Of a stretch of 64,000 nt of DNA, positions 16,977 through 24,979 are shown in pieces. Both the position numbers and the translations under genes were made by a program. The stretch covers positions 186,177 to 250,176 of the forward strand of contig NZ_AZMV01000002.1 of assembly GCF_000522505.1 (NCBI RefSeq). The letters are read 5' to 3'. This stretch comes from Bifidobacterium moukalabense DSM 27321. GTDB taxonomy: Bacteria; Actinomycetota; Actinomycetes; Actinomycetales; Bifidobacteriaceae. Numbering within the stretch: the stretch's first letter is position 1; every line of letters begins with the position of its first letter. Under the pieces are notes generated by a model. It was not told where the DNA came from. It ran no database searches and saw only the letters and a list, made by a program, of their open reading frames with translations.

Positions 16977-17855
16977 TTACTTGACCGCACCAGCGGTGAT
17001 GCCCTGCGACAGCTTACGTTGGAAGATGATGAAGAAGATGATGGTCGGGATGATGCTCAGCAACGATGCCGAAGCCAATGTGGTCGCCTCCATTGTACGC
17101 TGCCCCTGCAGGGTGGCAAGTGCCAGTGGAATGGTCTGCACGTCATCGCCCATGAGGAAGGCCATCGGAATCATGTATTCATTCCAAGTCCACACGAAGA
17201 AGAACACGAACAGCACGCTGATGGTCGACCAAGAGATGGGCAATACCACCTTGCGCAGAATCTGCCATCTGGAGGCGCCGTCAATCGCCGCCGCTTCCAG
17301 AATGGCCTGCGGGAACGTGCCGTACACAGAGGAAAGCAGATACGTTCCGTAAGCGCTTTGGATGATGGTGAAGATGATGATGATCGCCAGTTTGGTGTTA
17401 TATAGGCCAACCTGCTTGAACATGGTGTACAGCGGGTAGAGCAGCGCTTCCTGCGGCATCATGTTGGCGAGCATGATGGCCAGTACGATCCACGTGTTGC
17501 CTTTGACTTTGCCAATGCCCAGCGCGAAGGAGTTGAGCACGGACAACACCACGGCAGCGACGGCAACAACCAGCGAGATGACGAGGCTGTTCCAGAATTT
17601 GAGTGGGAACTTCGTGGTGGTCCAGAAGGAAACGATGCCTTCCATGGTGAAGTGTTTCGGTAGGGAGAGCGGGCCGGCGGCATTGTAGTCGGCGGAGGTC
17701 TTGAATGCGTTGACGGTCAAGACCAGCAGTGGGAACAGTACCAGCAGAGCGGCCACGATCAGCAGGATCAGTGTGATCCAGTCTCCGGTTGAGCGAACAT
17801 GTTGCGTTTTCTTTGAGGCCTTGCGTGCGGCGGCCGCGGACATTGTTTGGGTCAT
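16977..17855 (-). CDS. CUT1 ABC-transporter permease, MalG type
   Basis: A 292-residue permease with six predicted helices. The EAA loop is EAAAIDGASRWQILRKVVLP, and the C-terminus KLSQGITAGAVK is typical of MalG-like subunits. A charged N-terminal tail (MTQTMSAAAARKASKKTQ) precedes the first helix. The start follows AAAGGTGG. It lies 16 bp after the MalF-type gene and 101 bp before the GH172 gene, forming the importer of the GH172 system. Confidence 0.92.
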   Translation of the reverse strand: MTQTMSAAAARKASKKTQHVRSTGDWITLILLIVAALLVLFPLLVLTVNAFKTSADYNAAGPLSLPKHFTMEGIVSFWTTTKFPLKFWNSLVISLVVAVAAVVLSVLNSFALGIGKVKGNTWIVLAIMLANMMPQEALLYPLYTMFKQVGLYNTKLAIIIIFTIIQSAYGTYLLSSVYGTFPQAILEAAAIDGASRWQILRKVVLPISWSTISVLFVFFFVWTWNEYMIPMAFLMGDDVQTIPLALATLQGQRTMEATTLASASLLSIIPTIIFFIIFQRKLSQGITAGAVK

Positions 17856-17871
17856 GGTTCCACCTTTGCTT

Positions 17872-18810
17872 TCAGACGAGTTCCTTTTCGACGCGCTTCT
17901 GCACGATCGTGAACACGATGGAGAACACGATGATGACCGCAGTCAGCGCAGTGGAGATCGCAGCACCGTAGCCGACTTGCTGCACCTGGAAGAATTGGTT
18001 GTAGGAGTAGTACGACGGCACTGTGGTTGCGGTGCCGGGGCCGCCTTTGGTCAGCAGGTAGACCGGGGCGAAGGTCTTCAGAGCACCAATGGTGGCTGTG
18101 AGGATGACCACCAGCAATTCGGGGATGATGGACGGCAGGGTGACCACGCGGAATTTTTGCCACCAGTTGGCACCGTCGAGCCCTGCCGCTTCGTACAGTT
18201 CGGGATCGACTCGCTGCAGGCCGGACATGAAGATGACGATCGGATAGCCGAGCTGAATCCACACGAGGATGAACATAAGCACCGGCAGTGCGCTATCGGG
18301 ACTGCCGAGCCAGTTATGCTGCAGGAATCCCAACCCAAGTTTGGAAAGCAGGGCGTTGACCGCACCGTCTTCCGGGCGGAAAATCCAACCCATGATGATC
18401 GCCGCGACTGCGACCGGCAGTAATTGCGGAAGGTAGAACAGCGCGCGCAGGAAAGAAGCCATCTTGCCGCCGAACTTCTTCTGAATCACATCCGTGAGCA
18501 AAGAGGAGATGAACAGGCCGAGAATGGTCGGAATGACCACTATGGCGACGATAATCCAGAACGAGTTGGCAAAGGAAATCCAGAATGTGGAGTCGGAGAA
18601 CAGTCGCTGCCAGTTCTTCAGGCCCACCCACTTGACCGGGCCCACTCCGCGCCAGCGAGTGAAGCTCAGATAGATGTTCCATACGAACGGAATCACAACG
18701 ATGATAAGCAGGCCGAGTAGGCCCGGAATGAGATACGGCACGAATTTTGCGGAGCGGCTGCCGGGAAGCCTTGACATCGAGATGCCTCCGCGCTTGGTCT
18801 TGTGCGACAT
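17872..18810 (-). CDS. CUT1 ABC-transporter permease, MalF type
   Basis: A 312-residue permease, first helix at about 23-45, with EAA loop EAAGLDGANWWQKFRVVTLP and the family block LLTKGGPGTATTVPSYYSYN. The ATG at 18810 follows AAAGGATCC. It pairs with the MalG-type subunit immediately downstream and the lipoprotein gene upstream, from which it is separated by a hairpin. Confidence 0.92.
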   Translation of the reverse strand: MSHKTKRGGISMSRLPGSRSAKFVPYLIPGLLGLLIIVVIPFVWNIYLSFTRWRGVGPVKWVGLKNWQRLFSDSTFWISFANSFWIIVAIVVIPTILGLFISSLLTDVIQKKFGGKMASFLRALFYLPQLLPVAVAAIIMGWIFRPEDGAVNALLSKLGLGFLQHNWLGSPDSALPVLMFILVWIQLGYPIVIFMSGLQRVDPELYEAAGLDGANWWQKFRVVTLPSIIPELLVVILTATIGALKTFAPVYLLTKGGPGTATTVPSYYSYNQFFQVQQVGYGAAISTALTAVIIVFSIVFTIVQKRVEKELV

Positions 18811-18846
18811 TACAGGATCCTTTTGATGAAGATTGATGTATTGCAG

Positions 18847-18874
18847 GTGTGGCCCGCCCGCAAACGGGCCACAC
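18847..18874 (-). repeat. Intercistronic hairpin between binding-protein and permease genes
   Basis: GTGTGGCCCG (18847-18856) pairs perfectly with CGGGCCACAC (18865-18874) around an 8-nt loop. There is no T-run on the minus strand. It probably protects the upstream lipoprotein message or attenuates the permease genes. Confidence 0.65.
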
Positions 18875-18915
18875 CGATGGTTGGTTACCGAACGATGCGC
18901 CGGCCTGATTGCGCC

Positions 18916-20223
18916 TTAGTTGTTCTTGACACCCATGTCCTCGACACCGGTGTCATACTTCTCGTGGATGTTCTTCAACACGTCGGCTGGCTTCTTGGTG
19001 CCGTTGACCAGTTCCTGGAAGGCTGCAGGCACTGCGTCGGTAAGGTTGGAGGCCGCATAATCCGGATAGTAGCTAAGCTTGCCCTCGTCAGCGTAGGATG
19101 CGTACTCCTCAATCATGGCCTTGCTCTTTTCGTCCGTGATCTTGTCGGTATCGGCGGCGACTGGAATGCCTCCCGCATTGCCGAGGAAGTTCTGCACGTC
19201 TTCGGAGAGCACATAGTCGATGAACTTGGCGGACAGATCCTTATGATGCGACTTTTCGGGAATCACTAACAGGTTGCCGGCACAGCCGATGGCGAAGTTG
19301 GATTCCGGCATGACGGCGGCGTCCCAGTCGAAGGAGGTGATTTGCTTGACGAAGCGACCTTGGTTCCAGGTGCCGGTCTGGTAGATCGGATACTCGCCCT
19401 TGATGAAGGCCTGCGTAGTGTCTTCAGCCTTCATACCGGTCGCATTGCGGGAAATGAAGCCCTTGTCGAGCCATTCGTTGATGGTGTTGACGGAGGAGGT
19501 CAGAGTCTTGGAATTCCAGTCGACATCGCTTTTATACAACTGCCAGTTGTCGATGAACTTGGAGTCGGCGTTCTTGGAGACAAGCTGCCACCACAGCCAC
19601 ATCACGCCGTATTCCTGCGCGTCGGCAGCGATTGGAGTTACGCCGGCATCGACGAATTTCTGGCATACGTCCACGAATTCATCGTAAGTGGTTGGGATTT
19701 CAAGACCGTACTTGGCAAAGAGGTCCTTATTGTAGTAGACACGTTGGAATTCGGCGTAGCTGGTCATGCCGTACCAAGTATCGCCATCCATGATGCCGCT
19801 CTCATCGTACTTGGCAACAGCCGCGTTCGCACCGGTCACCTTCTTGTCCCAGCCATACTGGGAGACATAATCGCCGAGATCGGTGAGCAGGCCCATGGTG
19901 GAGAGCACACCAGCGGAACCATTGCCACGATTGGATTCCATAAGATCCGGCGCTTCGTCGGAGTTCAGGAACTGGCTACCGTTCTGGGCAATCTGTGTGA
20001 AGGATTTGCGTTCGAACTTGATCTTGACTCCGGTTTCCTTTTCAAAGGCTTCCGCGGCACGCTTCCACGCTTGGGTCTGGCCGGCATCATCCTCTTCGTA
20101 ATACCAGAATGACAGGCTGTCCGGCTTCTCCTCGTCCTGCGCATTATCACTGCCGCATGCAGCGAGAGAGGTCAGCGACAGTGCTGCGATGGCCATAGTG
20201 GCCAGTCCTCTTTTGATATTCAT
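18916..20223 (-). CDS. ABC-transporter solute-binding lipoprotein (GH172 system)
   Basis: A 435-residue family 1 sugar-binding lipoprotein. It begins MNIKRGLATMAIAALSLTSL with lipobox LAAC, then a short Asp/Glu-rich linker and SLSFWYYEEDDAG at the start of the mature domain. The ATG at 20223 was chosen over an upstream frame extension because AAGGAGAA lies 6 nt before it. It delivers substrate to the two permeases downstream. Two LacI-type operators lie upstream. Confidence 0.92.
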   Translation of the reverse strand: MNIKRGLATMAIAALSLTSLAACGSDNAQDEEKPDSLSFWYYEEDDAGQTQAWKRAAEAFEKETGVKIKFERKSFTQIAQNGSQFLNSDEAPDLMESNRGNGSAGVLSTMGLLTDLGDYVSQYGWDKKVTGANAAVAKYDESGIMDGDTWYGMTSYAEFQRVYYNKDLFAKYGLEIPTTYDEFVDVCQKFVDAGVTPIAADAQEYGVMWLWWQLVSKNADSKFIDNWQLYKSDVDWNSKTLTSSVNTINEWLDKGFISRNATGMKAEDTTQAFIKGEYPIYQTGTWNQGRFVKQITSFDWDAAVMPESNFAIGCAGNLLVIPEKSHHKDLSAKFIDYVLSEDVQNFLGNAGGIPVAADTDKITDEKSKAMIEEYASYADEGKLSYYPDYAASNLTDAVPAAFQELVNGTKKPADVLKNIHEKYDTGVEDMGVKNN

Positions 20224-20284
20224 TTCTTTTCTCCTTATTTTCCTTCCGGGGCGCCTTCCTTGCAACGCTCCAAAAATATGATTG

Positions 20285-20299
20285 TTGAAACGTTTCGAC
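20285..20299. promoter_or_regulatory. LacI-family operator O1 (GH172 system)
   Basis: TTGAAACGTTTCGAC with core GAAACGTTTC, 62 bp upstream of the lipoprotein start. The same core recurs three more times around this regulator. Confidence 0.8.
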
Positions 20300-20359
20300 A
20301 CTGTGTATGGGGACTCTCTTCAGACGGGCCGTTACAGCTGTCAGTCGACGTCGGTCATT

Positions 20360-20376
20360 ATTGAAACGTTTCGATT
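20360..20376. promoter_or_regulatory. LacI-family operator O2 (GH172 system)
   Basis: ATTGAAACGTTTCGATT, centred about 76 bp from O1. Two sites this far apart would allow looping by a tetrameric or paired LacI dimer. Confidence 0.8.
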
Positions 20377-20419
20377 GTGCCTATGAAGTTATGCTGTTCA
20401 CACCGAAGACTTCGCCGTT

Positions 20420-21472
20420 TTACCGTGAAGCCACCTTCAGTGCCCTTTCGCCGGGACTTATCTCGGCAACGGAACCGCGGAGTTTCACTGCGGGAGCCTC
20501 AAGCTCGACGTCACCCTTGATCTTGGCACCTTCCTCAATTGCCGAAACTAAGAGTCCCATGGCCTGTGAGCACAGCTTCTCCGGCATGACTGGCATCTCG
20601 GTAATCGGCCGCGACATCAATTCGCCGTCGAAATACGTACCGCACGACAGCACCGAAATATCTTCCGGCACCGACAGTCCAGCGCCCGATAACTCCTGCA
20701 GTACCCGATTGAGCACATTGGCGTTGGCCTGATTGATTATCGCCGTCGGACGATTCTCATCAGCAAAGGTCTCTCGCACAAAACGGGTCGCGTCGAAACG
20801 GTCATCCTCATATCGCGAGGATTCAACAACTGTCATGCCACGTTCCTTTGCACGCGCCAGCATGCTCTCGCGAAAGATCACAACATACCCGGAGCTCCGC
20901 TCGTAATCGGACTCATTGTTGCGCAGGAACACAACCTTACGATGACCTTTGTCGAATAGAAGATCAACCGCCTTGCGACCGGCTTCGGCGAAATCGATAT
21001 CGATGCAGGCGCAGCCCTCATGCACTGACGGATAGCCAATGGCCACACAAGGTTTGGAGAAGTTGCCGGATGCAGCCGCACGCTCATCATCCTGTTCGAC
21101 GTCAAGTAGTACCACGCCATCAACCAAGTTGCTTTGCGTCACGCGACGGATGTCATTCACTGCATCCGGGCCGGTCAGCAACAGCACATCATAGCCGGCA
21201 TTCCTTGCAGCCCACGCGGTGTGCAAAAAGTAGGCGTTATATTTAGCCTGATTGATATCGCCACGAATCGGTGCGCTCAATGCGATGACCTGCGACCGTA
21301 TACCACGCATCTTGCGAGCGCTGGCGTCCGGGGTGTACCCAAGCTTCTCCACCGCCGCCATGACCTTGTCGGCCGTCTTGGTGGAAATCGAACGCTTACC
21401 GGAAAGCGCATATGAGACGGTGCTGACGGACACCCCCGCCTCACGGGCCACATCTTTGATGCCTGCCACCAT
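20420..21472 (-). CDS. LacI-family transcriptional regulator of the GH172 system
   Basis: A 350-residue regulator with an N-terminal LacI helix-turn-helix (IKDVAREAGVSVSTVSYALSGKR) and a periplasmic-binding-protein-like sensor domain (about 60-340). The ATG at 21472 is 5 nt after GGGAGG; starts at 21475 and farther upstream are less well placed. It lies upstream of the binding-protein gene in the same direction. Operators with the GAAACGTTTC core flank it on both sides, so it should repress the transport/GH172 operon and itself until the substrate or a product binds. Confidence 0.93.
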   Translation of the reverse strand: MVAGIKDVAREAGVSVSTVSYALSGKRSISTKTADKVMAAVEKLGYTPDASARKMRGIRSQVIALSAPIRGDINQAKYNAYFLHTAWAARNAGYDVLLLTGPDAVNDIRRVTQSNLVDGVVLLDVEQDDERAAASGNFSKPCVAIGYPSVHEGCACIDIDFAEAGRKAVDLLFDKGHRKVVFLRNNESDYERSSGYVVIFRESMLARAKERGMTVVESSRYEDDRFDATRFVRETFADENRPTAIINQANANVLNRVLQELSGAGLSVPEDISVLSCGTYFDGELMSRPITEMPVMPEKLCSQAMGLLVSAIEEGAKIKGDVELEAPAVKLRGSVAEISPGERALKVASR

Positions 21473-21591
21473 CATCGCCTCCCTCGGCATCGGCGCTCTT
21501 GACACCGTTCTTCAAATCCCTCAGCACAGCAACGTGCCGAATCCATATCAATATCCCGACAAACCCTCGATTCCCGTAATCGAATCGTTTC

Positions 21592-21606
21592 GTCGAAACG
21601 TTTCAC
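21592..21606. promoter_or_regulatory. LacI-family operator O3
   Basis: GTCGAAACGTTTCAC, upstream of the LacI gene, consistent with autoregulation. Confidence 0.75.
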
Positions 21607-21631
21607 TAATCATAACTCTAAACAGAGGGTA

Positions 21632-21648
21632 TGTCAAACGTTTCGATA
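21632..21648. promoter_or_regulatory. LacI-family operator O4
   Basis: TGTCAAACGTTTCGATA, about 41 bp (four helical turns) from O3, so both can be bound on the same DNA face. Confidence 0.75.
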
Positions 21649-21926
21649 CGCTACATGTCGCAATGAAATCAAGTCCCAAAATACTGTGGCGGCTTCGGGT
21701 TCGATGCACACCAGAAAAGATTGAACAGACACAGAGACAAACCCCTAACATGGTTCTGGCCGATCAGGGTTCCGTCCTCGAGACCCTCCGAACCGAAGCG
21801 AAGATTGACGGATTGTGCAGATTTGCCACCCTTCGCACCGCCCACAGTGTTGTATTAGAGCCGCGCTGGTAGGCTTTGGCCTTGGTCCATACACCCGTAT
21901 GTCCAAGAACTCACAGAGAGAACTCC

Positions 21927-22604
21927 ATGGGAATCATTAACTTCTTCGTCAACCTGCTCAAGGACCCGCGCACCGCGATTGCCAGCTGGATCGCCATGGG
22001 CGTCGCCCCGACGCTTGGATTCATCTTCCTCATCGTCTTCGTCGAGACGGGCGTGGTGTTCTTCCCCTTCCTTCCAGGCGACTCGCTGCTGTTCGCAGCC
22101 GGCTTTTTCGCCGCACCCGACGCCAAGACCGGCGTCTCCGCCCTGCCGCTGTTCGCACTGCTGCCGGTTGTCTGGTGCGCACCGATCATCGGCGATCAGT
22201 GCAACTACTGGATCGGCCATTTCTTCGGCCGCCGCATCATCGAATCCGGCAAGGTCAAGGCCATGACGCCGGAGCGCATCGCCAAGACGGAAGCCATGAT
22301 CGACAAGTGGGGTCCGCTGGCCGTGTTCCTCGGCCGCTTCTTCCCGTTCATCCGCACGTTCATGCCGTTCATTTCCGGTATTTCCGGCATGCGCTGGAGC
22401 CGGTTCACGCCGTTCTCCGTGCTCGGCGGCCTGTGCTGGTCCACCCTGTTCACGCTGCTTGGCTACTTCTTCGGCGGCATTCCGGCCGTGCAGAAGCACT
22501 TCGAACTGGTGATCATCGCGATTCTCGTGCTGTCGCTGATTCCGACGATCGTAGGCCTGCTCAAGGCCAAGTTCGGCAAGAAGGCTCCGGCTACCGAAGC
22601 CTGA
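21927..22604 (+). CDS. DedA-family membrane protein
   Basis: A 225-residue integral membrane protein of the DedA/SNARE-associated family, thought to act in lipid flipping and membrane homeostasis. Visible blocks: ETGVVFFPFLPGDSLLFAAG, GDQCNYWIGHFFGRR, and FLGRFFPFIRTFMPFISG with the conserved Arg residues. C-terminal helix about 190-212. The start ATG at 21927 is chosen for the family N-terminus (MGIINFFVNLL), though its ribosome site is weak (AGAGAG). A longer frame from 21876 looks artificial. Monocistronic. Confidence 0.92.
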   Translation: MGIINFFVNLLKDPRTAIASWIAMGVAPTLGFIFLIVFVETGVVFFPFLPGDSLLFAAGFFAAPDAKTGVSALPLFALLPVVWCAPIIGDQCNYWIGHFFGRRIIESGKVKAMTPERIAKTEAMIDKWGPLAVFLGRFFPFIRTFMPFISGISGMRWSRFTPFSVLGGLCWSTLFTLLGYFFGGIPAVQKHFELVIIAILVLSLIPTIVGLLKAKFGKKAPATEA

Positions 22605-22767
22605 CAGGCATAATCATCCCCAGCCATCGTTTCGGGTGGGCAGCGAATCGGGAGATTTTTGCCGCTCGCCCGAAAGGTATCGCAACACGCGAACGTGCAG
22701 AATTGCGTTCGTACACACTTCGTACTAGAGTTCTGAGAGTTGCCCTGCGAAGCAAGGTAACATCCAA

Positions 22768-22840
22768 GGGGCTGTAGCTCAGTTGGTAGAGCGCTTCGTT
22801 CGCATCGAAGAGGTCGCGGTTTCGACTACCGTCAGCTCCA
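22768..22840 (+). tRNA. tRNA-Ala (anticodon CGC)
   Basis: A 73-nt cloverleaf. The acceptor GGGGCTG pairs with CAGCTCC (one G-T), the D arm is GCTC/GAGC, and the anticodon stem CTTCG/CGAAG has loop TTCGCAT, reading CGC. The T arm is GCGGT/ACCGT with loop TTCGACT. Discriminator A at 22840; CCA is not encoded. It would read GCG alanine codons. Confidence 0.95.
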
Positions 22841-22843
22841 CGA

Positions 22844-22880
22844 AAGCCCGCTGCATTCATTCCACCGCAGCGGGCTTTTT
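22844..22880 (+). terminator. Rho-independent terminator of tRNA-Ala
   Basis: AAGCCCGCTGC (22844-22854) pairs with GCAGCGGGCTT (22867-22877), followed by TTT; it begins 4 nt after the tRNA. Confidence 0.9.
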
Positions 22881-22968
22881 GATTTCCATATTGTGAGGCG
22901 TCTTCTCAGGGCTTGTTTCCAGTCACCGATGCCTCAGTGCGATGACTCTTCTTGGGGGCCGGCCGGAT

Positions 22969-23676
22969 TCACGCACCGACGCGCTGGCGTACATAGGCGT
23001 CGAGCGTAGCGGCGGTGATGCCGTCATATCCCTTGATCGATGCGAATTGCGGACCGTTCGAATTGTCGAGCTGCATGAAACCGGTCTGACCGAGCGTGGT
23101 GGCACCGGAGGCGACGGCGGAACGCAGGCCGCTCATCGAGTCCTCAATCGCAATGCAGTACCGCATATTCTCCGGCGCGATGCCAAGGCGACGGCCTGCT
23201 TCCAGGTACGGTTCCGGCGACGGCTTCTTCGCAACGTCATCATCACCGCACACAAATCCGGCGAACGCTCCGGCCGGTGCCTGATCGACCAGATTCTGCG
23301 CAAGATGGCGGGGCGACGTCGTCACCAACATCGACGGCACACCGGCGGCAATCAGCGAGCGCAGCACATCCCCCACACCGTCGATCCAGGGAATCCTTTC
23401 GAATTCCTTCTGCGCGACATAATCGATCATGCCTTTGCCGATCTCCTCGATCGACAGCTGGCAACCATGCTCCACCATGCGGCGTGCGACTTCCGGCACC
23501 GGCGTACCGGAACACTGCCAAGCCAGATCCTCATCCCAATACCCGCCATGCGCGGCCGCGATCTTCAGCTCGCTCTCGTGCCAGTACGGCTCGGAATCGA
23601 TCAGCGTGCCGTCCATGTCCCAGAATACGGCCTTGAGCAGCAGGCCGTCATTGCCCGCACCATTCGAAACAGTCAT
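22969..23676 (-). CDS. HAD-superfamily hydrolase, beta-phosphoglucomutase-like
   Basis: A 235-residue cytoplasmic haloacid-dehalogenase phosphatase. Motif I FWDMDGTLIDSEP (nucleophile and acid Asp), motif II MLVTTSP, motif III Lys in DVAKKPSPEPY, motif IV CIAIEDS. The helical cap between motifs I and II places it with sugar-phosphate phosphatases and beta-phosphoglucomutases. ATG at 23676 follows AAGGGAAGG. Its phosphorylated substrate is not evident. Confidence 0.9.
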   Translation of the reverse strand: MTVSNGAGNDGLLLKAVFWDMDGTLIDSEPYWHESELKIAAAHGGYWDEDLAWQCSGTPVPEVARRMVEHGCQLSIEEIGKGMIDYVAQKEFERIPWIDGVGDVLRSLIAAGVPSMLVTTSPRHLAQNLVDQAPAGAFAGFVCGDDDVAKKPSPEPYLEAGRRLGIAPENMRYCIAIEDSMSGLRSAVASGATTLGQTGFMQLDNSNGPQFASIKGYDGITAATLDAYVRQRVGA

Positions 23677-23801
23677 GATATTCCTTCCCTTGGTACCACG
23701 ACTATTTCAGCAGACCAGCGAGACCATGCGCTGTATGCATAATCACGATCAAAAGCACCGGCGCCTCGTCGGATCCATGCTTGAAAACGGGCATACTGAA
23801 A

Positions 23802-23838
23802 CGTTCCGCAGGGCGATCACCCTGCGGAACGTTCGCGC
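23802..23838 (-). terminator. Hairpin terminator of the small HTH gene
   Basis: CGTTCCGCAGGG (23802-23813) pairs with CCCTGCGGAACG (23820-23831), a 12-bp perfect stem. On the minus strand it is followed by TTTCAG. It lies 22 bp beyond the stop of the HTH gene. Confidence 0.7.
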
Positions 23839-23852
23839 CCGATACTCTCCGA

Positions 23853-24146
23853 CTACTCTTCCGTGTCGCCGTTCTCTTCCGCGCCGCCTTGCTCCTGCTC
23901 GGCCTTCGCGGCATCCTCCGCCTTCCAGCGGGCGATGCAACGTTCCACGCGCTTGTATCCGATGATCTTCGGATCAAGCCCGGCCTCGCGGAAAATCGCC
24001 GCGGGCGAGCCGCCTTCGGCATATCGCCTCATGCAGTCGTCACGGAATTCCTTCGAATAGCAAATGCGATACTGGGTGACCGATTCCACGGCATCCAGAG
24101 TCCCGAGATATTTCCGGGTCTTGGCGGTGAACGCAACTCTTGGCAC
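23853..24146 (-). CDS. Small helix-turn-helix protein (GTG start)
   Basis: A 97-residue protein. The middle, YSKEFRDDCMRRYAEGG and SPAAIFREAGLDPKIIG, resembles the helix-turn-helix of transposase OrfA/homeodomain-like proteins, and the C-terminal third is an Ala/Glu-rich charged helix ending GGAEENGDTEE. Frame start is GTG at 24146, 7 nt after AGGAG. There is no OrfB, inverted terminal repeat or target duplication nearby, so it looks like a domesticated DNA-binding protein. A palindrome about 85 bp upstream could be its own operator. Function unknown. Confidence 0.8.
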   Translation of the reverse strand: MPRVAFTAKTRKYLGTLDAVESVTQYRICYSKEFRDDCMRRYAEGGSPAAIFREAGLDPKIIGYKRVERCIARWKAEDAAKAEQEQGGAEENGDTEE

Positions 24147-24230
24147 TGTTCGCTCCTAACTCCTCGTTCCACACACCGTAAGGTCGCCCATCCCCCGAAT
24201 CTGTTTCGGGAAAATCGAACTATATTCTAC

Positions 24231-24244
24231 GAATCAAATGATTC
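24231..24244. promoter_or_regulatory. Palindrome upstream of the small HTH gene
   Basis: GAATCA-AA-TGATTC, a 6-2-6 dyad in an AT-rich patch 85-98 bp upstream of the GTG start; possible operator. Confidence 0.35.
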
Positions 24245-24343
24245 ATCGTAAGAAAAACAGTCGAAATACGGATAATCACTATTATTTCTCACAATAACGA
24301 CATCATGTCGAATAGTAAAGTCTGCTTTGACACACTATATGAC

Positions 24344-24381
24344 AAAACTGGGCATTCCCCCTATCGGGTATGCCCAGTTTT
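24344..24381 (-). terminator. Terminator of the dnaK operon
   Basis: AAAACTGGGCAT (24344-24355) pairs with ATGCCCAGTTTT (24370-24381); the arm itself supplies the U-run on the minus strand (CCAGTTTTGTC). It is 30 bp beyond the hspR stop. Confidence 0.85.
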
Positions 24382-24410
24382 GAATGTTTTTCGAGAGTTT
24401 TATGTCAACC

Positions 24411-24974
24411 TCAATGAACTCCCCAAATCACCACGGATTTGGATTCCGCATTGTCATCCGGCTCCCGTCGCCCGGCCGGCAGTTCGCGTGTGTCGACATG
24501 AATCTGACGCCGCCACATGCGGGCCCTGCGGGAACGCTTGATCTCCACGATTCCACCGTCCGCATCCGCCGCGAACACACTGGAACCTGCCGGTTTGCGC
24601 AACCGCTCCACCTGCCGGCGCAGCTCACGGTTCTCCTCTTCAAGTTCGAGGATCCGCGTGACTCCAGCCAGGTTGATGCCCTCTTCCTGACTGAGCTGCT
24701 GCGCCTGTGCGAGGCGGAAGATGTCCCGCAGCGAATACCGACGGGCGCCACCCTCCGTGCGCTGCGGTATGACCAGTCCAAGACGATCATATTGACGCAG
24801 CGTCTGCGGATGCACGTTCGCCAGCTCGGCGGCACGACCGACCGTGAACACAGGCAGTTCGATGTCGAAACCGACCTCGTCGGCACCGTCCAGATCAGCC
24901 CTGCCGGCCACGATCGCGACGGCGCACATTGCGTACAGCCGGCGAGTCTGCTGCGCTACGCGTGACCGCACCAT
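24411..24974 (-). CDS. hspR: HspR, MerR-family heat-shock repressor
   Basis: A 187-residue regulator. The MerR-type DNA-binding domain begins at about residue 39 (LPVFTVGRAAELANVHPQTL, then LRQYDRLGLVIPQRTEGGARRYS), followed by a coiled segment (LELEEENRELRRQVERLRK). It binds HAIR sites and represses dnaK until chaperone is titrated; in actinobacteria DnaK is its co-repressor. It is the last gene of dnaK-grpE-dnaJ-hspR, 5 bp after dnaJ. The N-terminal 36 residues before the domain are unusual and the true start could be internal. Two HAIR sites lie upstream of dnaK. Confidence 0.95.
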   Translation of the reverse strand: MVRSRVAQQTRRLYAMCAVAIVAGRADLDGADEVGFDIELPVFTVGRAAELANVHPQTLRQYDRLGLVIPQRTEGGARRYSLRDIFRLAQAQQLSQEEGINLAGVTRILELEEENRELRRQVERLRKPAGSSVFAADADGGIVEIKRSRRARMWRRQIHVDTRELPAGRREPDDNAESKSVVIWGVH

Positions 24975-24979
24975 CGTAC

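Larger units (their letters stand above)
21473..21926. other. Divergent control region of the LacI gene and the DedA gene
   Basis: No convincing gene. It holds two LacI boxes (listed separately) about 120-175 bp upstream of the LacI start, and presumably the promoters of both flanking genes. The sequence between 21650 and 21900 shows no repeat or hairpin that I could support. Confidence 0.5.

Noticed and set aside
21548-21751. Short minus-strand frame upstream of the LacI gene
   Set aside because: Lies across the two LacI operators and has no coding bias or ribosome site.
23853-24146. Reading the small HTH protein as part of an IS3-type element
   Set aside because: No OrfB, terminal inverted repeats or target duplication within several hundred bases.
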